NCBI GenBank assembly: GCA_043381765.1
Contig: JBHJMP010000381.1
Location: 1 to 41,888 of the forward strand
Direction of reading: 5' to 3'
Length of the DNA stretch: 41,888 nucleotides
Source: Collodictyon triciliatum
Taxonomy: Eukaryota > CRuMs
Part shown: positions 39,030-41,888 of the stretch, piece after piece
How the letters are laid out: each line of letters begins with the position of its first letter
Numbering within the stretch: the stretch's first letter is position 1
Position numbers and translations under genes: made by a program
Notes under the pieces: generated by a model
What the model saw: only the letters and a program-made list of their open reading frames with translations
Database searches by the model: none
What the model was told of the DNA's origin: nothing

Positions 39030-41834
39030 GCCCTCCACCGCGAGAACACCAACACAATACAAGACGGATTGAGCCACAAGAGGACTCAGGCTGAAATCAA
39101 CTGGAAAGGAACTGACCAAGGAGACGAAAACAAGGGGTGGGAGCGCGACTTAGCGAGCCTACAAATGGCAAAACCGAACTCAGAGGAAGAAGTACTACAC
39201 CTAAGAAGGCGCGAAACTGAAGTTGGGTGGAATAAATAAGTATCACCCTCATCCTAATAAATGGAAACATTAGAATGAGCAATAAGGAAGTTTTTTAAAA
39301 GACAGTGTAAGACTTCCCCTCTACCCAAGGACTGAGCGATTCAGAAGTCTGGAGGATTAAAAAAAAAATACCAATGGATTAAGAAGACAGAGTACCAAGT
39401 AGGAAACGCAGCGCAGCCTCAGGCCCCGCAGAACACAATCCCAAAGGAATAACGAGTTCAAGACTAACGACGGGGCCAGAGGCCGACAAAGGACCCAGCC
39501 TGGCGGAACCAGAGACACTGCAGCCCAAACCCAACCCAAGCCCGAACCCGAGCCACGAGGACCAGGAAGAACGAGAACTCAACGGCAACAAGCCGCTGGA
39601 GTGCTTTGAACGAGAACATCCCAATAAGGATTCGCATCGGTGCTCAACCAAAAGTTGAGAGTTCGAAATCAGGGAGAAGGAATGAGGCAGAGGATGAGAC
39701 ACCACTGACACTGCACAATCTAGCCCAAGGAGTCATAGCAAAAAAAAAAAAAAAAAATAAATACAAATACGACGGCGAAATAGCAGCGAAGCTTAGAGAG
39801 TGTTTTCAAAAAAAAACCCTGGAAGAGGGAAAGCACGTAGTTATAGAGAACAGGAAGAAAACTTATGGAACCCCAAGGCAGAATATATATAAAAAAGGAT
39901 TACCTACGGGAGATAGATTTCCAGATTGGAGAGTACCTTAAAGTCAAAGTAATTGGGAAATTAGACCACCACATTAGTACATACGACATGTAATGACCAG
40001 CTAACTTACCAAAGACTCAGCGAAAGCAAACCCCAAAGAGTAAACAGGTTGAACCCCCTTAATAATGAGAAACAAAATCTGCTAGAAACTATCCGCATCC
40101 ACACTCCTACTTTTCATCCTGATTATGGAACCTACCACAAGAAAACTAGAATCCAGTGAAGTACTCCAAATAAGCATCAACAAAGAGCAACAAAAAAAGA
40201 ATCTAAGCCACCCGCTATTTGTGGATGACATCAAGCTATATGCAACCGCCAAAGAGCAACTAGGGACATTGCTGGATATTGCAGTCAGCAAACTAAAGAA
40301 AGTAGGGCTTATAATAAAGAGAAATCAGCAACCAACCACCAGACCGACTCACCCCACGCCCAAGAAATTGGACAAGATGGGACATACAGATACCAAGGCG
40401 TCTGCAAAGACCAAGGAAACCAAATAGCAAAAAACGACAAAGATAGGGACACAAAAAGATATGGACAAACGAATCAAAAAACTATGTGCAACAAGCCTAA
40501 ATACTAAACACCTCTTCCAATTAATCAATGAGTTTGCCCTATCAGTACTAAACTACCATATCGGCCTTGTCGACTATATCTTGGACGAATTCAGAGAGAT
40601 GGGCTTAAAAGTAAGAAATATCCTTAGGAGCGAAAAAGTCCACTGTAAAGCTGCGAGCATACAAAGACTCTATCTACCCAGAAATGAATATGGAAGAGGG
40701 TTAGCCAGCATTGAACACAAAGCAGAAATGTTGCTCATAAACTTCTACAGGTAACTAAGCGGCATCTCGATGAACCACAGGAAGACAGTAATCCCCATGA
40801 CGGAGAGAAAAGAAATATCCCCAAACGCACTCAAATTGAGGGAATACTAGCAGCTAAATACCCGAGGCTTGAACTTGACTAGCTTAGTAACGCAGAGCTA
40901 CAAAATGCTCAAGTTCAGCACCCAAAAGGAAGCAACGGTAAGAAAACACTTCACTCCCTATTCTGCAAATCTAGAGGAGAACATCCAAGAGGAAGGCTCC
41001 AATAAATGGCTAACGAACGGAATTAGTTCCCCTACATGCTTTGCCACACAAGATGACAATGTATTCTTCGATAACATAACAAAATGCAACACTTGAAAGA
41101 TACAAAGGAACCTTCCATGCGTAGCAGGAGTACACACTCTAATCTATCACACTTCACCAGAAGCCATAACGAAGTATCCCGATGCATCCACAAGCACCTA
41201 GCCCTCAAATACAACTTCTCGAAAGATAAGAGACCCAAAAGGTACAGAATAGAAAAAAATTAATAGCAAACCAATATGCCACGATACACTCTAACTGCGA
41301 CTTTGGCCCCGAAGTCTGGAAAACCGCTACTATACCTGACTTCGAAGTCCACGATAAGATTCGCATTTCCATACGCCTAATTGATGTAGCAGTAGAAATG
41401 CCAGGAAAGCAAGCCAAAAAAAGAACAAGAGAAAGTGAGTATGCATGAGACCCTAAGGAGAGACCTAGCCAAGAAGCATCATGCAAGAACAGTGGCGCTA
41501 CCATACATCATCTCCTGGGGCTGTAATGTCCCCAAGAAACCCCTGGATATCAGAGGCACCCTAATCATAACTGATAAAGTACACGCGTGTATCCAAAAAG
41601 TGGCAATGAGAGAAACTATGCATATTGTATTTAGAACATCCAACAACGAAAAGGACTGGAAAAAATGGGAATATAGACAAAGATTTAAAATCCAATGGAC
41701 TATCTAGACTTGAAAGCAACTCCATTAACATAGAACCCCTTCAAATCCCACCCTCAGAAGATTCCTTCTGGCCTACTTGCGAGAATCAATTGAAGTCAAA
41801 CTAACACTAGGCAAATGCAAGAATAAAAATAAAA

Positions 41835-41837
<3 letters not shown>
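39030..41837 (+). mobile_element. Degenerate non-LTR retrotransposon (LINE-like), 3' end with poly(A)
   Basis: Many small plus-strand frames in all phases line up in the order of one LINE-type ORF broken by stops and frameshifts. Landmarks: the reverse-transcriptase palm motif HPLFVDDIKLYATAKEQL at about 40208-40262 (F-V-D-D in place of the usual Y/F-x-D-D), INEFALSVLNYHIGLVDYI then ASIQRLYLPRNEYGRGLASI (40520-40715; family pattern RLYLPR..GGRGL), WLTNGISSPTCFATQDDNV (about 41010), HKHLALKYNF, LIDVAVEMPGKQA (about 41380) and a late IQKVAM segment (about 41590). These match the 3' half of non-LTR elements of the kind common in invertebrates. RT motifs upstream of the palm are largely missing. 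The element is pseudogenised and cannot encode a functional product as it stands. The left boundary is uncertain and may extend into the gap. Confidence 0.92.
40125..40760 (+). pseudogene. Broken reverse-transcriptase core of the LINE
   Basis: Two plus-strand frames (40125-40427 and 40461-40754) carry the palm motif and the thumb region of a non-LTR reverse transcriptase, separated by a stop and about 30 bp. The catalytic double Asp of F-V-D-D is present, but the fingers and the earlier half of the palm are not recognisable before 40125. The product would copy LINE RNA at a nicked target in an intact element; this copy is dead. Confidence 0.9.
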
Positions 41838-41879
<42 letters not shown>

Positions 41880-41888
41880 ATTAAAAAA
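41838..41888 (+). other. Poly(A) tail of the LINE at the window edge
   Basis: About 39 As following AAAAATAAAAAGC, then TAATTAAAAAA to the end. Typical of the 3' end of a retroposed LINE. The target-site duplication cannot be checked because the sequence stops here. Confidence 0.85.

Noticed and set aside
38197-39239. Frames of 160-290 codons around the 256-N gap
   Set aside because: They run through Ns and (GA)n repeats; no homology supports them.

Overview
The window is nuclear DNA from an intron-dense, AT-rich microbial eukaryote. Coding sequence is broken into short exons with GT..AG introns of roughly 60-250 bp, and the introns are loaded with A/T-rich microsatellites. One assembly gap has 100 Ns and another 256 Ns. 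The lineage cannot be fixed from sequence alone. The density of introns and of simple repeats reminds me of foraminiferan/rhizarian genomes such as Reticulomyxa, but that is a weak inference.

Layout. (1) About 203-21103, minus strand: one giant gene for a HUWE1/Tom1/UPL1-type HECT E3 ubiquitin ligase. I could resolve about 64 exons and 4,100 codons, from the start ATG at 21103 through DUF908, DUF913, UBA, UIM, a long acidic tract, a His-rich patch and most of the HECT domain. The last 75-80 residues, with the catalytic Cys, lie beyond position 1. (2) 22448-22960, plus strand: a small intronless gene, possibly a LYR-motif protein. (3) 23599-31254, minus: a complete RasGEF gene (about 1,020 codons) with an unrecognised N-terminal half, then REM (RasGEF-N) and CDC25-homology domains. 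Its first intron holds a 1.1 kb TTTTTTATC-type array with a gap. (4) 31694-31992, minus: an intronless LYRM2-like gene. (5) 32390-38113, minus: a coiled-coil protein and a second, disordered-plus-globular protein, which may be one transcription unit. (6) About 38.6-41.9 kb, plus: (GA)n around a gap, then a decayed non-LTR retrotransposon ending in a poly(A) tail at the window edge.

The genes belong to ordinary eukaryotic processes (ubiquitin ligation, small-GTPase signalling, mitochondrial LYR factors) and show no operon-like relationship. I found no convincing evidence for a new multi-gene system. The points most worth a second look are the His-rich patch and GC-rich giant exons of the ligase, the block-structured intronic repeats, the unrecognised N-terminal half of the RasGEF, the candidate microexons, the uncertain boundary between the last two minus-strand genes, and an unexplained GC-richer interval at 21.1-22.4 kb.
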